This document shows positions 13,901 through 22,559 of a DNA stretch of 64,000 nucleotides, in pieces. The notes beneath the pieces are model-generated. The model was not told the origin of the DNA and searched no databases. It saw only the letters and a list, made by a program, of their open reading frames with translations. The stretch comes from Muscardinus avellanarius (lineage: Eukaryota > Chordata > Mammalia > Rodentia > Gliridae), in NCBI GenBank assembly GCA_963383645.1, contig OY726576.1:14495486-14559485 (forward strand), written 5' to 3'. Position 1 is the first letter of the stretch; every line of letters starts with the position of its first letter. Both the position numbers and the translations under genes were made by a program.

Positions 13901-14682
13901 CCTCCTGACTGGGCGGTATTTCCCCCTCTGTGAAGATGGAGAGGAAAATAAAACACTGAGGGTGTGAGTGAAGATGGCTTGTTAGACCCTGCAGAGGGAA
14001 CCGCAGCTCTTTGTCACAGTCCTGGTGCGCTCCTTCTCAGCTTGACGACAGGAGACTCCTCAAACATCAAACCCAACGAGGGGCAACGGGAGGCACAGAG
14101 AGCCAGGAGGATCGCAGGTTCAAAGCCAGCCTCAGCTACTTGGTGAGGCTGTCGGCAACTCAGTGAGACCCTGTTTCCAAAGAAAAACTAAAATAGGGCT
14201 GGGGGCGTAGCTCAAAGGTAGAAGGCACCCGGGTCCTATCCCCACCACCACAAAAACCAACAGAAAGAAAACAAAGCTGATCACAAAAAACGAAACGAAT
14301 TTTCTGACCTCCGCCTTTCACAGCCTCCTCTGTCCAGGACCTCACGGGTGCTAGTGCTAGCAGATGGAGGAAGACAAAGGAATCATTCAACCCCCGCACC
14401 CTAGCACTTCACAGCGGGGAGAAGTGTTTTCTCTTCCTCACTGGGAAGTAAATCCAGGGATGTTCTACTGTTGAACCACATCCATCCCCAGCCCTTAACA
14501 AATCTTTTATTTTTTTTTCCTTTGGTGGTACTGGGGGTTGAATCCATGGACATTCTACCTCTGAGCTACATTCCCAGAGTCTTGCTAAGTTGTGGAGGCT
14601 GTCCTTGAACGGTCCATCCTCCTATCTCAGCCTCGTAAGTACTGGTTTTACAGGAGGGAGTCACCACACCTAGCTTGCTTGC

Positions 14683-14717
<35 letters not shown>

Positions 14718-17700
14718 TTTTTCTGGGGATGGAACCCAGGGGCATTCTACCTCCGAGCTACACCCCCAGCCCTATTTTGTATTCTTTATTTTGAAACAGG
14801 GCCTCACTAAGTGACTGAGCCTGTCTGCTATCCTCCTGTTTCAGCCTCCCTGTGCCTTCTACCTTTTAGCTACACCCCCAGTCCTATTTTATTTTTTCCT
14901 TGAAAACAGGGTCTCGCTAAATTGCCGACGGCCTCACCAAGTAGCTGAGGCTGGCTTCGAACCTGCGATCCTCCTGTCTCAGGTCCCGGGTACTGGGATT
15001 ACGAGCGTGCGCCCGGCTTAGCCAACCTCATTTTTTCCCAAGAGAAAACAGTGCGAATGGCGAGGGGTGTGACTCCCAAATCCGGCTCCGTTCATTCTCC
15101 TGAGCTCTTTCAGTAGCCAGGGTGAGCCACCAGCTCAAATCCAGGGGACCTGAGCTCTCAACCTGCCTCTGCGCCACGCGGTCCCCATTACCCGGGACAG
15201 GGGCACTGGGGTCGAGAGCGCCTGGCAGCCCCTCCATCCCTCGTGACCCCGAGGCTCATCTCTGCTGCGGGCACCAGGGAGGCCTCTCCCGGAGGGAGGC
15301 GGGAGGCCGAGCAGCACACCTGGGGTTCCTGGGCCGCCTCCAGGCCTCCTCCTTCCCCAGGGCCTCCTTCTCAGTCTTGGGAGCCGCCGCCTCCCTCTTC
15401 CTCCTCCCCTCGCTGGTCCTCGGGCTGGTCCTTTCTGGACTCCGCTGCTCCTCGCGGCAACTCCCCGTTGGCTTCCTCCTGGGAGACCCAGGCCTCCGGC
15501 TGCTCCCGGTCGGCTCTTGGCCAGGGGGGGCTCCGCGCCGGCCCTGCGCGCCCTCGGCCTTGGGCGCCCGCTTCCTGGAGGATCTCCTCTCCGATGGGTC
15601 AGCTGTGGGGTAGGAAGAGGACACTGAGGGCCCCCTGCCTTGGCCTGGGAAAGTGCGGTTCTGGATGCTACCTGGATTCCAGGCGTCCTGGGTGCACCTG
15701 TAATCCCACTACTTGGGAGGCTGAGACAGGAGGACCGAAGTTCGAGGACAGCAACTTAAGTGAGACCCTCAGTAACTTACCCCTGTTTCAATATAAAAAA
15801 GGGCAGCCAGGGATGGTGGTGGACCCTTGTAATCCCAGCGTTCCAGAGGCGGAGACAGGAGGATCGAGATTCACTGACAGCCTCAGCTACTTAGGCCCTT
15901 TACAGCTCAGCGAGACCCTGTTTCCAAATAAAGAATAAAAAATAAACAGGGCTGGGGGTGTGGCTCGGAGGTAGAATGCCCCTGGGTTCCATCCCCAGTA
16001 CTGCAAATAAATAAATAAAATAAATAAATAAAATTAAAAAAAAAAAAAAGGACTGGGTGTGTAGCTCAGAGGTAGACCGAACCTGGGTTCAATCCTCAGG
16101 GGGGAAAAATGCTTTCTGGAGCTTGTGCCAGGATCCTGGATTATGGCATGTTGCCATACTATTTTTATCATGAAAATGTTTGAGAAAGCCGGGTAGTCAG
16201 TCTCTGACCTTCTGAATCGCTGTTTCCCTGAAGACTCACTCTCAGGTGATAAATATCCTGCCCTAAACCCAAGAAGAAATGTCACTCAGCGAGGGTGAAA
16301 CAAACCTGAACAAACAGGTTCAGGTCTTTAATTGATGGCTGTTAGTATGTATCCTTTGTCTTCCAATCACATGTCTGAGGCTGTCTCCAAAATACAGTTT
16401 TCCCTAGGGTTTTTGTTTGTTGTTTCGGTACTGGGGATGGAACCCAGAGGCATTCTACCTCCGAGCCACACCCCCAGCCCTAATTTTTATTCTTTATTTC
16501 TTATTTTTTATTTTTTGTGGTACTGGGGATGGAATCCAGGAGCCTTCTATCTCCGAGCTACACCTCCAGACCTATTTTTATATATTTTTTGGAAACAGGG
16601 TCTCACTAAGGTGCTGAACACTTCACTAAGCTGCTGAGGCTGGCTTTGAACCCGTGCAATCCTCCTGTCTCAGCCTCCCAAGTACTGGGATCACAAGTGT
16701 GTGTTCCATGCCCGGCTTATTCTTTATTTTGAAACAGGGTCTCGCTGAGTTGCAAAGGGCCTCACTAAGTAGCTGAGGCTGTCCGCAAACCGCGATCCTC
16801 CGGTCTCAGCCTCCTGAGTGTGGAGTTTGAGGGAGGGGGCGCTGACGGACAATGTGGGACCAGCAGCTGGGCTGTGGAGGTGACCGGCACCACGTACCCC
16901 TGGACCCATCGCCCCTTCTCACCTGTGCGTGGAGAGCGGCCCCTGGGCTGCCTTCTCGCTCCACCAGGCGCTGCGAAGGACAGGAGGAGGGTAAATGGCT
17001 GTCCTGGGACATGTGCCCCACCCCAGGTGCCCCCGCACTGCGGAAGGCCTCCGTTGGTGTGTGATGGCCTCCCTCAAGTCGACACACCTTGGAGGGTTCA
17101 TGAGGTGTTGGGCATGGTGGCGCTGAGATTATGCCTGTGATCTCAGTACTTGGGAGGCTGAGACAGGAGGATTGCCGGTTTGGAGCTAGCCTCAGTGATT
17201 TAGCCAGGCTCTTAGCAACTTAGCAAGACCCTTTTTCCAAATTAAAAAAAAATTAAATAGGGGTAGGGGAGTATCTCAGAGGTAGAATGACCCTGAATTC
17301 AATCTCCAGCACCAAAAAAAAAAAAAAAAAAAAAAAGTCATGAGGTCTGAATATGCCCAAACTCCCCACCCCAGATAGACAGACAGACAGACGTCTGCTG
17401 AGTGGTATCGCTATAGAAAAGCAAATGCAACAGAGGCAGCAGGAGGCTGGACGAGCCTGGCAGGCCATGATGGCTTCCAGCACTCACATTAACACAAACC
17501 CTGGGTGGTTTCTGATCCCTCCAGTAAGTTCTGTGAGGAAGTGACAATCCCTCCATCTCCTGGAGGCAGGGAGGATGCATAACCCTCCTGAGCCCGCCAC
17601 CGCCCTGGACTCAAACATGCCCTCCAGACCCCGTCCACCGTCCCCACTTCTGCCCGGGACTGCCGCAGGTGTCCCCAGGAAGACGGGGCCAGGACTCACC

Positions 17701-17733
17701 TTCCTCCCCCGGGCCCTGGGCCTGGCGGCTCAT
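600..17733 (-). CDS. TMC2: TMC2, transmembrane channel-like protein 2 (first six coding exons, gene continues past left edge)
   Basis: Six minus-strand exons join in frame: 17700-17733, 15320-15602, 13143-13295, 7579-7669, 1366-1447 and 600-706, 750 nt in all, giving the first 250 codons. Each internal junction has GT donor and AG acceptor, and split codons match across introns. TMC2 is known as a pore subunit of the hair-cell mechanotransduction channel, acting at the stereocilia membrane. What is visible is the charged cytosolic N terminus (Arg/Lys/Glu-rich, residues about 12-105), the conserved stretch [20 protein letters not shown] (about 114-133), the motif [14 protein letters not shown] and the first membrane segment (about residues 222-250). 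The remaining membrane segments lie outside the window. TMC1 is the main alternative; the N-terminal sequence and the SNRPB/TGM6 neighbourhood favour TMC2. Introns are filled with SINEs. Confidence 0.93.
770..791. repeat. (GT)n microsatellite
   Basis: Short pure GT run in TMC2 intron 5; no SINE attached. Confidence 0.95.
1019..1288 (+). repeat. B1-dID SINE with (CT)n(CA)n tail
   Basis: Head from 1021 with a shortened centre (CAGCAAGTAGTGAGACTCTC). The tail ends CCCCAGT and runs directly into (CT)n 1209-1260 and (CA)n 1261-1288. Confidence 0.92.
1366..1447 (-). CDS. TMC2: TMC2 coding exon 5
   Basis: Acceptor TTTCAG at 1453-1448 and donor GAAA|GTAAG at 1366/1365. 82 nt encoding [20 protein letters not shown] and then MKIKDIE plus one base of Ser. 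This is the highly conserved pre-TM1 segment of TMC proteins. Confidence 0.93.
1454..2029. other. TMC2 intron 4 stretch without recognised repeats
   Basis: Mostly unique sequence upstream of exon 5; short open frames here show no family features. Confidence 0.5.
2030..2336 (+). mobile_element. Solo LTR relic, MaLR type
   Basis: Ends with the MaLR-like signature GAAACTGTGAGCCAAAATAA, a TTATAAGCTGAGTATCTCGG stretch and CTGACTAGCACACA. Preceded by the usual pyrimidine-rich middle. 5' edge uncertain. Confidence 0.68.
2563..2828 (-). repeat. SINE tail fragment with type C SINE inserted
   Basis: 2563-2622 is an old ID-like tail. From 2623 a poly(T) of about 29 leads a type C copy. Its tail reads GGATGGAACCCTTCTACC, i.e. 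it lacks CAGGGG, and its head has CTTAAGCCAG. Confidence 0.88.
2851..3362 (+). repeat. Type B SINE split by a type A SINE; two (CA)n tails
   Basis: Outer copy 2863-3003 and 3241-3300; inner copy 3004-3210. AATAAGGCTG is repeated on both sides of the inner copy, which sits in the outer A-rich linker. (CA)n tracts at 3199-3240 and 3302-3362. Confidence 0.9.
3665..3868 (+). repeat. B1-dID SINE (type B-like)
   Basis: Full length, diverged head (GGTGTTGTGGCGCACGC), tail ending CCCCAGAGCTG and an AAAT-rich end. Confidence 0.9.
4526..4852 (-). repeat. Old B1-dID SINE followed by a lone B1-like head
   Basis: 4526-4733 is a diverged full copy; 4734-4852 is another head without its own tail. Probably an older element split by a younger one. 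Confidence 0.82.
5249..5463 (+). repeat. Type A SINE with target duplication
   Basis: Near-consensus A copy. Target duplication AAAAGTAGTGCATGCA on both sides (left ends 5247, right ends about 5475). The B box GGTTCGAAGCC is intact. Confidence 0.95.
5656..5876 (+). repeat. Type B SINE with (AAAC)n tail
   Basis: Head carries GGTTCGCAGACAG in place of the B box; tail ends ACCCGC and then (AAAC)n. Confidence 0.94.
6270..6537 (-). repeat. Type A SINE with (TTA)n/(TTTA)n head
   Basis: Flanked by the duplication AGAAAGGGATAA at about 6256 and 6536. The poly(T) side has expanded to TTA and TTTA repeats. Confidence 0.93.
6690..7325 (+). repeat. SINE composite with (CA)n and (AATC)n tracts
   Basis: Old copy 6690-6840; inserted copy 6841-7084 whose own centre carries a partial repeat of the head; (CA)n 7084-7119; residual tail 7120-7180; (AATC)n 7181-7210. 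7211-7325 is a minus-strand head without tail. Confidence 0.8.
7579..7669 (-). CDS. TMC2: TMC2 coding exon 4
   Basis: Acceptor CAG at 7672-7670, donor AAG|GTGTG at 7579/7578. 91 nt: one base completing Arg, then [20 protein letters not shown] and [10 protein letters not shown]. It joins in frame to KWIKF of exon 5. The exon is hidden inside a longer open frame of another phase that has no protein meaning. Confidence 0.92.
7726..8384. other. TMC2 intron 3 stretch without recognised repeats
   Basis: GC-rich single-copy-looking sequence between exon 4 and the L2 fragment. Overlapping open frames of 60-80 codons have no family signature and no splice logic. Confidence 0.5.
8385..8500 (+). mobile_element. 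L2 3'-end fragment
   Basis: AGAATATAAATTCTACAAGG, then GGGCATTTTGTCTGTTT and CCAAGAACAATGCGAGGTAG, which follow the order of the L2 3' end (gagggcaggg... cagtgcctggcac). Confidence 0.65.
9150..9268 (-). repeat. SINE tail fragment
   Basis: Only the ID-like tail is present from about 9203 (CAGGGATGGAACCCAGGGGC... CTACCTCC), ending in CAGACCCGC next to an A-rich run; the head is missing. Confidence 0.75.
9266..9369. repeat. Purine-rich simple repeat (GAAA/GGA)n
   Basis: A-rich, then GAAA units, then GGA/GGAGAA units, all purines on the plus strand over about 100 bases. Confidence 0.95.
9445..9670 (+). mobile_element. MIR SINE relic
   Basis: CCTGGGTTCAAATCCTGGCT, GTGACTCATTTCCTCACC, then GACAATAACGCTAGAACCTA and CACAGGGTGATTGTAAGG follow the MIR core and 3' region in order. 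Confidence 0.88.
9872..10317 (+). repeat. Type B SINE inside a type B SINE, with (ACAT)n
   Basis: Outer copy 9872-10010 and 10248-10317; inner copy 10013-10206, with (ACAT)n 10207-10247 formed from its tail end. Insertion again lies in the outer linker. Confidence 0.9.
10868..11096 (-). repeat. (TTA)n plus B1-dID SINE
   Basis: (TTA)n 10868-10903 is the expanded poly(A) side of a diverged minus copy that ends CTGTACTCAACCT. Confidence 0.88.
11232..11668 (-). repeat. Old SINE split by a type C SINE
   Basis: Outer 11232-11352 and 11548-11668; inner 11361-11547 with the C signature GGTTCCTGGAAGCCCTTCTA. CTTTTTATTTTTATT is duplicated at the junctions. Confidence 0.9.
11803..12015 (-). repeat. 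Type B-like SINE with (GT)n
   Basis: GT run at its poly(A) side; head truncated and diverged (GGACAAGCATGCGTCTCAATG). Confidence 0.88.
12323..12750 (+). repeat. Type B SINE split by an A-to-C intermediate SINE
   Basis: Outer 12323-12462 and 12670-12750; inner 12463-12669. The inner head has CAGCTGGCTTAAGAG (C-type centre) but its tail is still complete (GGCCCCTGGGTTCC). Confidence 0.92.
13143..13295 (-). CDS. TMC2: TMC2 coding exon 3
   Basis: Acceptor CAG at 13298-13296, donor CTCAG|GTGGG at 13143/13142. 153 nt encoding [20 protein letters not shown], then [20 protein letters not shown] and [10 protein letters not shown]. The predicted coiled, Glu/Lys-rich stretch is typical of the TMC1/TMC2 cytosolic N terminus. 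Confidence 0.92.
13480..13892 (+). repeat. Type B SINE split by a minus type A SINE, plus a 14-base SINE start
   Basis: Outer 13480-13596 and 13823-13870; inner minus copy 13597-13822. 13877-13890 (GTCGGGCGTGGTGG) is just the start of another copy, cut off abruptly. Confidence 0.86.
14101..14260 (+). repeat. 5'-truncated type A SINE
   Basis: Begins inside the head at CCAGGAGGATCGCAGGTTC and continues to CACCACCACAAAAAC. Confidence 0.88.
14437..15018 (-). repeat. Cluster of four minus-strand SINE copies with (TTTA)n
   Basis: Old tail 14437-14502; short diverged copy 14519-14683; (TTTA)n 14684-14719 leading a copy to 14850 without a head end; another copy 14852-15018. The last abuts the 3' side of TMC2 exon 2's intron. 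Confidence 0.82.
15320..15602 (-). CDS. TMC2: TMC2 coding exon 2 (basic, low-complexity N-terminal region)
   Basis: Acceptor CCCCACAG ending at 15603, donor CCCAG|GTGTGC at 15320/15319. 283 nt with phase 2 at the start (completing an Ala codon with exon 1) and phase 2 at the end (completing AGG with exon 3). It encodes a strongly charged Arg/Lys/Glu/Pro region including [13 protein letters not shown] and [13 protein letters not shown]. Human TMC2 has a similar but longer basic tract, so this exon looks shortened at its 5' side in this species. Confidence 0.85.
15680..16102 (+). repeat. Split SINE with inserted type B SINE
   Basis: Outer head 15680-15801 and tail 16030-16102; inner copy 15805-16008 with (AAAT)n. 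Confidence 0.85.
16424..16817 (-). repeat. Type B SINE split by a type A SINE
   Basis: Outer 16424-16498 and 16720-16817; inner 16514-16719. Confidence 0.9.
17105..17336 (+). repeat. Old SINE with long poly(A)
   Basis: Duplication TCATGAGGT at 17099 and 17338. The head contains CGCTGAGATTATGCCTG in place of the usual CGCACGCTTGTAATCC start. Confidence 0.9.
17700..17733 (-). CDS. TMC2: TMC2 coding exon 1 with start codon
   Basis: ATG at 17733-17731 is followed by [11 protein letters not shown] and one base (G), then donor G|GTGAGT at 17700/17699. The base plus CT from exon 2 makes Ala. The peptide resembles the human start as I recall it (MSHQ...EEA), and phase and strand fit, which is why I chose this start. 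No TATA box is evident; the 5' UTR would lie above 17733 in GC-rich sequence. Confidence 0.68.
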
Positions 17734-18380
17734 GGTCAGCAGGCTCCCGAGGTCCCCGAAGGCTCACGCAGTCTGTGCAGCCACGAGCACCTGCAGCCTG
17801 GACCCTCTCCTGCCCTCAGGGTGACGGACCTCCCTCGCCGGAGCCTGAGAGCAGCCAGGCTTTGAGCCCAAGCGTGGGGGTCAGGGACATTTGGGAGAGA
17901 GATGGGGAGCGACGGTGCGTTCCCAGCCCTCAATCCCGCCACACACTCCTCCGCTCGGGTTTCCCTGCCCAGGGCTGCATGGCTCGGGTTTCAGGCATCG
18001 CTTACACATGGGGGGGCCGTGGAGGGCCCGGAGCCGCAGGCTCATCTCCTGATACCACCTGGACTCCGGCCAGGGCAGGTGTGAGCCGCATCCCGGGCTC
18101 TCTCCCTGGCACAAGGAGCCAAGGCAATCCCAGGATGCTTGTGTAAGTTGCTGTTGGGCTTTTGCTGGAGTGAACCCTGGGCATTTGGACCAGTGGGTCT
18201 GGACTGGGCCTGAGGAGTCTATACTTGGACCTGGTGCAGGAGTCCCGAGTCCCCTGATGACTGTCCTACCTGCCCAACTCACTCAGCTGCCTGCTGCAGG
18301 GAGGATAGATTGGGTTGCTTGGGTAACCATCACGGAGGACTTTCAGGGGGACCTCTGGAAGGTGGTCACAGCATTTCAGA
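17734..18380. other. GC-rich flank upstream of TMC2 exon 1
   Basis: Would contain the TMC2 5' UTR and promoter on the minus strand. No TATA box or repeat is evident; overlapping open frames on both strands reflect high GC. Confidence 0.4.
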
Positions 18381-18382
18381 CT

Positions 18383-18384
<2 letters not shown>

Positions 18385-18431
<47 letters not shown>

Positions 18432-18443
18432 CCTCCAGTAAGT

Positions 18444-18482
<39 letters not shown>

Positions 18483-18487
18483 GTATG

Positions 18488-18533
<46 letters not shown>

Positions 18534-18706
18534 CACCAGGGATTGAACCCAGAGGCATTCTACCCAGAGCTACACTCCCAGCCCTTTTTATTTTTTACTT
18601 TGAAACAGAGTCTTGCTGAGTTGCTGAGTCTGGCCTCAAACTTGTGAACCTCCTAGCTCAGCCTCCCAAGTACTAGAATCATAGGTGTGCGCCACCACAC
18701 CTGCAG
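18385..18706 (-). repeat. (AT)n, (ATGT)n, (GT)n block with SINE
   Basis: Two AT runs (18385-18430 and 18445-18469) separated by a short spacer, then ATGT units, then (GT)n 18490-18531. A diverged minus SINE follows at 18532-18706. Confidence 0.92.
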
Positions 18707-18884
18707 GACTGAAGGATTCTTAGTCTGGGATCCCTGCAACTCCCACTGTGGTAGATGGAATTTTGTGGGTCTGTGAACAGTGATAGGAATCTTATTTTTT
18801 CCTAGGCTTTCACTGAAATTTAGTGTTTTCCTCAATTATGACAAAAAAAAATTGTGATTTTGTTCCCGCAGAAGTCACAGATAT

Positions 18885-19070
18885 TAGCCAGGCGTGGTGG
18901 CACACCCTTGTAATCCCAGCATTCGGGAGGCTGAGACTGGAGGATCGCGGTTCGCAGACAGCCTCAGCTACTTAGTGAGACCCTCTGCAACTTAGTGAGA
19001 CCCTGTTCAAATTGCAAAGAATAAAAGGGGGCGTAGCTCGGAGGTAGAATGCCCCTGGGTTCCATCCCAC
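18885..19070 (+). repeat. Type B SINE with shortened linker
   Basis: The linker is reduced to AATAAAAGGGG and the tail starts at GGCGTAGCTCGGAGG. Confidence 0.9.
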
Positions 19071-19084
19071 TGAACAGAAGTAAA

Positions 19085-19191
19085 TTGTGCTGCTCAAGGT
19101 TGAGACATTAAGCTCTCGCCAAATAAGATATAGATAACCGCCTCTTCTGCTTCTGGAAGGTGGCCTGCTGGCTCCAGCTCATCCCAAGGCC

Positions 19192-19239
<48 letters not shown>

Positions 19240-19405
19240 CTTTTTTCTCTGTCTTCTTCCTCCCCTATATAAACCCTTTTCCCCGGCAGACGTGCGCCCC
19301 TCCAGTCAGATTTTAGACTGAGGGTACCACTGCTGGCCAGCTAATAAAGGCTTCATTTGCCATGTCCCCTTGGACTCTGATTTCTCGCTGAACCTGCATA
19401 CAACA
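19085..19405 (+). mobile_element. Solo LTR of an endogenous retrovirus relic
   Basis: TATATAAACCC box at about 19267, then 80-odd bases later AATAAAGGCTTCATTTGCC and an end CTGCATACAACA. A (GT)n tract interrupts the U3 part (19194-19238). No coding region remains. Confidence 0.72.
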
Positions 19406-19796
19406 ATACCATAGACCTGCCACAAGATCCTGTTATTTAGTTACTAGGACAGATGTTTGAAATGATATTGCTATCTGTTTCAGAATCATTGGTCTCCCTG
19501 GCAATCCTAATGTTTTATTTGATAGACTTGAAATCTCTGTTCTGAGAAGGGTCTACGGATTTTATGAGGATGCCAAAGGGTTTTGCCACACACACAGTAT
19601 TGAAAGCCTGTACCAGGACCAGCCTCTGGCCAGGCCAGGTGCCTCCTCTCCTCTCCTGCCCGGTTTCCAGGGGTTCAGGGGTAAGAGAGCCGGCCACCAT
19701 GGACCTTGTACAGGGGGAGGGCATAGGAACTACCATGTGTTGGGAATATCTCAACCTTTCAAACTTTTTTTTGTAACCTCCACCTTTTTTCTTTCT

Positions 19797-19990
19797 TTTT
19801 AGTACTGCAGATGTAACCCAGGGCATTCTACCTCTGAGCTACACCCCCAGCCCTATTTTTTTTATTCCTTATTTTGAAACAGCATCTGAGTTGCAAAGGG
19901 CCTAAGCAGCTGAGGCCATCTGCGAACCTCTATCCTCCTATCTCAGCCTCCCAAGTACTGGGATTGCAAGCTGGGCCACCACGCCGGCCC
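19797..19990 (-). repeat. Type B-like SINE
   Basis: Diverged copy, head lacks a few bases at GATTGCAAGCTGGGCC. Confidence 0.88.
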
Positions 19991-19994
19991 CTGT

Positions 19995-20639
19995 GGCCTC
20001 ACCTTGACCCGTGACCCGGCTGGTTCCTGCTGTCCCTCCCAACCTTCAGGGAAAATGATGGCAAGGGGCTCTCAGTGGCCTCTGTCCCCCTGCAGGTTCC
20101 TGTCCACGTGGCGACAGCGTGGCCTGGCTGGGGGAAATGAGCGCCAGGGTCTTGCTGGGGTGCCCTCTTAGGAGTGAGGACCCTGCCGTTCCGCTCTCTG
20201 TGACTGAAGGAGGAGAGCTTTCCACAGCCCTTCCATCTTCAGAGGGAATTCCTTGGGTTCCAGCTCCTGCCTGTCTATACTACAGACGACACCAATGAGC
20301 CCAGACTAGGGCCAGACCCCAGTTTCAGCTCTGGGAATCCATCAGTGATGAAATACAGACGCCTGCCTGTGTTTCTGTGTCTCAGGCGGCTAGGTTGAGC
20401 CCTTCGGTGTCTGAAGGGACCTAGGAATTGACAAATTTTTCTTTTTTTTTTATCTCTCACAACAAAGCCCGTTTTCCACAATCAATACCATGGAACTCAA
20501 GGTCCAAGCTTGGAAGTTAAACGCTCAACAGAGGCTTTGGCCTTTTCTTTGCATACCATTTATGGGATTCCCAAACTTCAGAGATCAAGACACATCGGGT
20601 AAGAGTGAGGAGGTCTCGGAGAGTGTGAAAAGGAAACCA
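19995..20639. other. Intergenic stretch without recognised repeats
   Basis: I see no gene or clear repeat here; a short A-rich run lies at 20440-20455. Confidence 0.4.
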
Positions 20640-20790
20640 GAGTGCTAGGTTAAAACTATTGTTGTTGGGAGAAACCCTAAATAAACCCGCTCCCTCTACT
20701 GGTTCTTAGTCGGCTTAAGAGTCAGTGATTTTGGTGGTCACACAGCGGGCAATGTTAGTCACCCCCTAGCTCCGCCGTAGGTAACACTCT
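20640..20790 (+). mobile_element. LTR 3'-end relic
   Basis: AAATAAACCCGCTCCCTC followed by GTGGTCACACAGCGGGCAATGT resembles the R/U5 end of a retroviral LTR. The 5' side is not identifiable. Confidence 0.4.
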
Positions 20791-21009
20791 GACAAGTGGG
20801 TCACGCTATAGCGGTTGCCTAGGTTAGTCTTCAGGAGCCTGAAATTCACCTTTCCCCAAAACACTGACTACAGAGGGTCTGCAGGTGGGTGACTGGAGCC
20901 AGCTGGAACATCTCTGGCTCCTCTTGGGTCTGTTTCCTTTGCTGCCTTGACCTTAGGATCAGACTGGACTCAGCTCTGCGTGTGGACAGGTTGATGATCA
21001 TTTGAGAAA

Positions 21010-21222
21010 TGTTTTTTTTTTTTTTTTGGTGGTTCTGGGGTTCCTGGAAGCCCTTCTACCTCCGGGCTACACTCCCAGACCTATTTTTATATATATATAT
21101 ATATTTTGTTTTGGAAACAGGGTCTCTTAGGCCAGCAAGGCTGGCTTCGAACCAGCGCGATCCTCCTGTCTCTGCCTCCCAAGCGTGGGGATTACAAGCG
21201 TGCGCCACCATGCCCGGCCTTT
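21010..21222 (-). repeat. Type C SINE
   Basis: Tail variant GGTTCCTGGAAGCCC, linker expanded to (TA)n at 21091-21103, head CTTAGGCCAGCAAGG. Confidence 0.94.
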
Positions 21223-21269
21223 AGAAACGTTTAATCTAGAACTATGATACAGACTTAGTTTGACATAGA

Positions 21270-21272
<3 letters not shown>

Positions 21273-21306
<34 letters not shown>

Positions 21307-21327
21307 TCCCTCTCCCTCTCCCTCTCT
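21273..21327. repeat. (TC)n microsatellite
   Basis: Pure TC, then CCCTCT units. Confidence 0.95.
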
Positions 21328-21344
21328 CCTTCTCTGCCTTCAAG

Positions 21345-21605
21345 GCTAAAGACACCCACCACACCAGATATAGAGCAAAAAGAAGTGGCGGAGGAGTTGT
21401 GTCAGGTCTCCCCGTATTCCCAGAGAAGACAGGAATGTCCCTCCTCTTTCTTAGCCTCTTCCTCTCTCCTTCACTCTTCCGATCCTCTATCGGTAACCCC
21501 TCAAGTCCCTGGAGTGGGGAAGTTGATTTGCAAGTCAGGACTCCCACCTCCCCACTCTTTGGCCACTGAATAAAGCCCTCGTACTCGTCTCCGGGATAGG
21601 GATTG
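21345..21605 (+). mobile_element. Retroviral LTR-like relic
   Basis: GAATAAAGCCCTCGTACTCG near 21567 after a pyrimidine-rich stretch is the shape of an R/U5 boundary with poly(A) signal. No primer site or coding remains are clear. Confidence 0.5.
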
Positions 21606-21788
21606 ATTGCTAATAAGGGCAGTGTTGATGACTAATGAAAACAAGCTTTCATACTTAGGCAGAACAATAAAATCCTTTTCTCTGTCTCTAAGCTGTCAGC
21701 CAAGAGCCGCAACCAAGGTTGACCTTGATCGGCTAAAAGTTGGCTTGTTAGTCCTGCTGGACACTGAAAGTTAAAACACAGATACCAG

Positions 21789-21990
21789 GTCAGGCGTGGT
21801 GGTGCACGCTTGTAATCCCCACGCTTGGGAGGCTGAGACAGGAGGATCACGCAGGTTTGAAGCCAGCTTCAGCTACTTAGTGAGGCTCTCAGCAACTTAG
21901 TGAGACCCTGTTTCCAAATAAAATATAAAATAGGTCTGGGAGTATAGCCCAGAGGTAAAAAGCCCCTGGGTTCCACCCCCAGTACCACAA

Positions 21991-22046
<56 letters not shown>

Positions 22047-22120
22047 GTGAGGCTGGGGTCATAGCTTGGAGGTAGAATGCCTCTAGGTTCAATCCCCAGT
22101 ACCCCCCCCCAAAAAAAAAA
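21789..22120 (+). repeat. Type A SINE, (GAAA)n, then a SINE tail
   Basis: Full A copy 21789-21988, (GAAA)n 21989-22046, then an isolated tail 22047-22120 ending in C9 and poly(A). Confidence 0.92.
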
Positions 22121-22124
22121 GAAA

Positions 22125-22559
22125 TTTAAAAAAACACTGATACCTACACTTAGAAAAAGAATTATATAGATTCTCACAACAGTTCAGGCTAAAGTTAAAT
22201 AACAAAAGCAAGCTATATTAACCTGATATTAATGGCTAAGAGCACACAACCGTTATAGCTCTCCAAACCTTCATACTTTAAAAGATGATATTCCTGTGTC
22301 TTTTTTCTTTATTATGAAATAATTTTCAACAGAGTCAATAACTTCTAGCAGACAGAGATAAGAAGCTGAGAACTCATCAAGGTCACAGGTGGACAATACA
22401 TGCTTTAACTGTTAAGAATAAAAATAAAACCCAAAACAAAGCAAGCTTCTACCATGCAGCCCCCGACCTTGATAACCAAGTAACACATTTGTTTAGCGTT
22501 TCAGACCTGAGGCTGAACAAAGCAGGATAACAGCAAGGCTCACACAGCAGAGAACTGGC
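22125..22559. other. A-rich stretch, possibly retroviral interior or unique
   Basis: Between LTR-like pieces. I see no open frame of note and cannot classify it. Confidence 0.3.
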
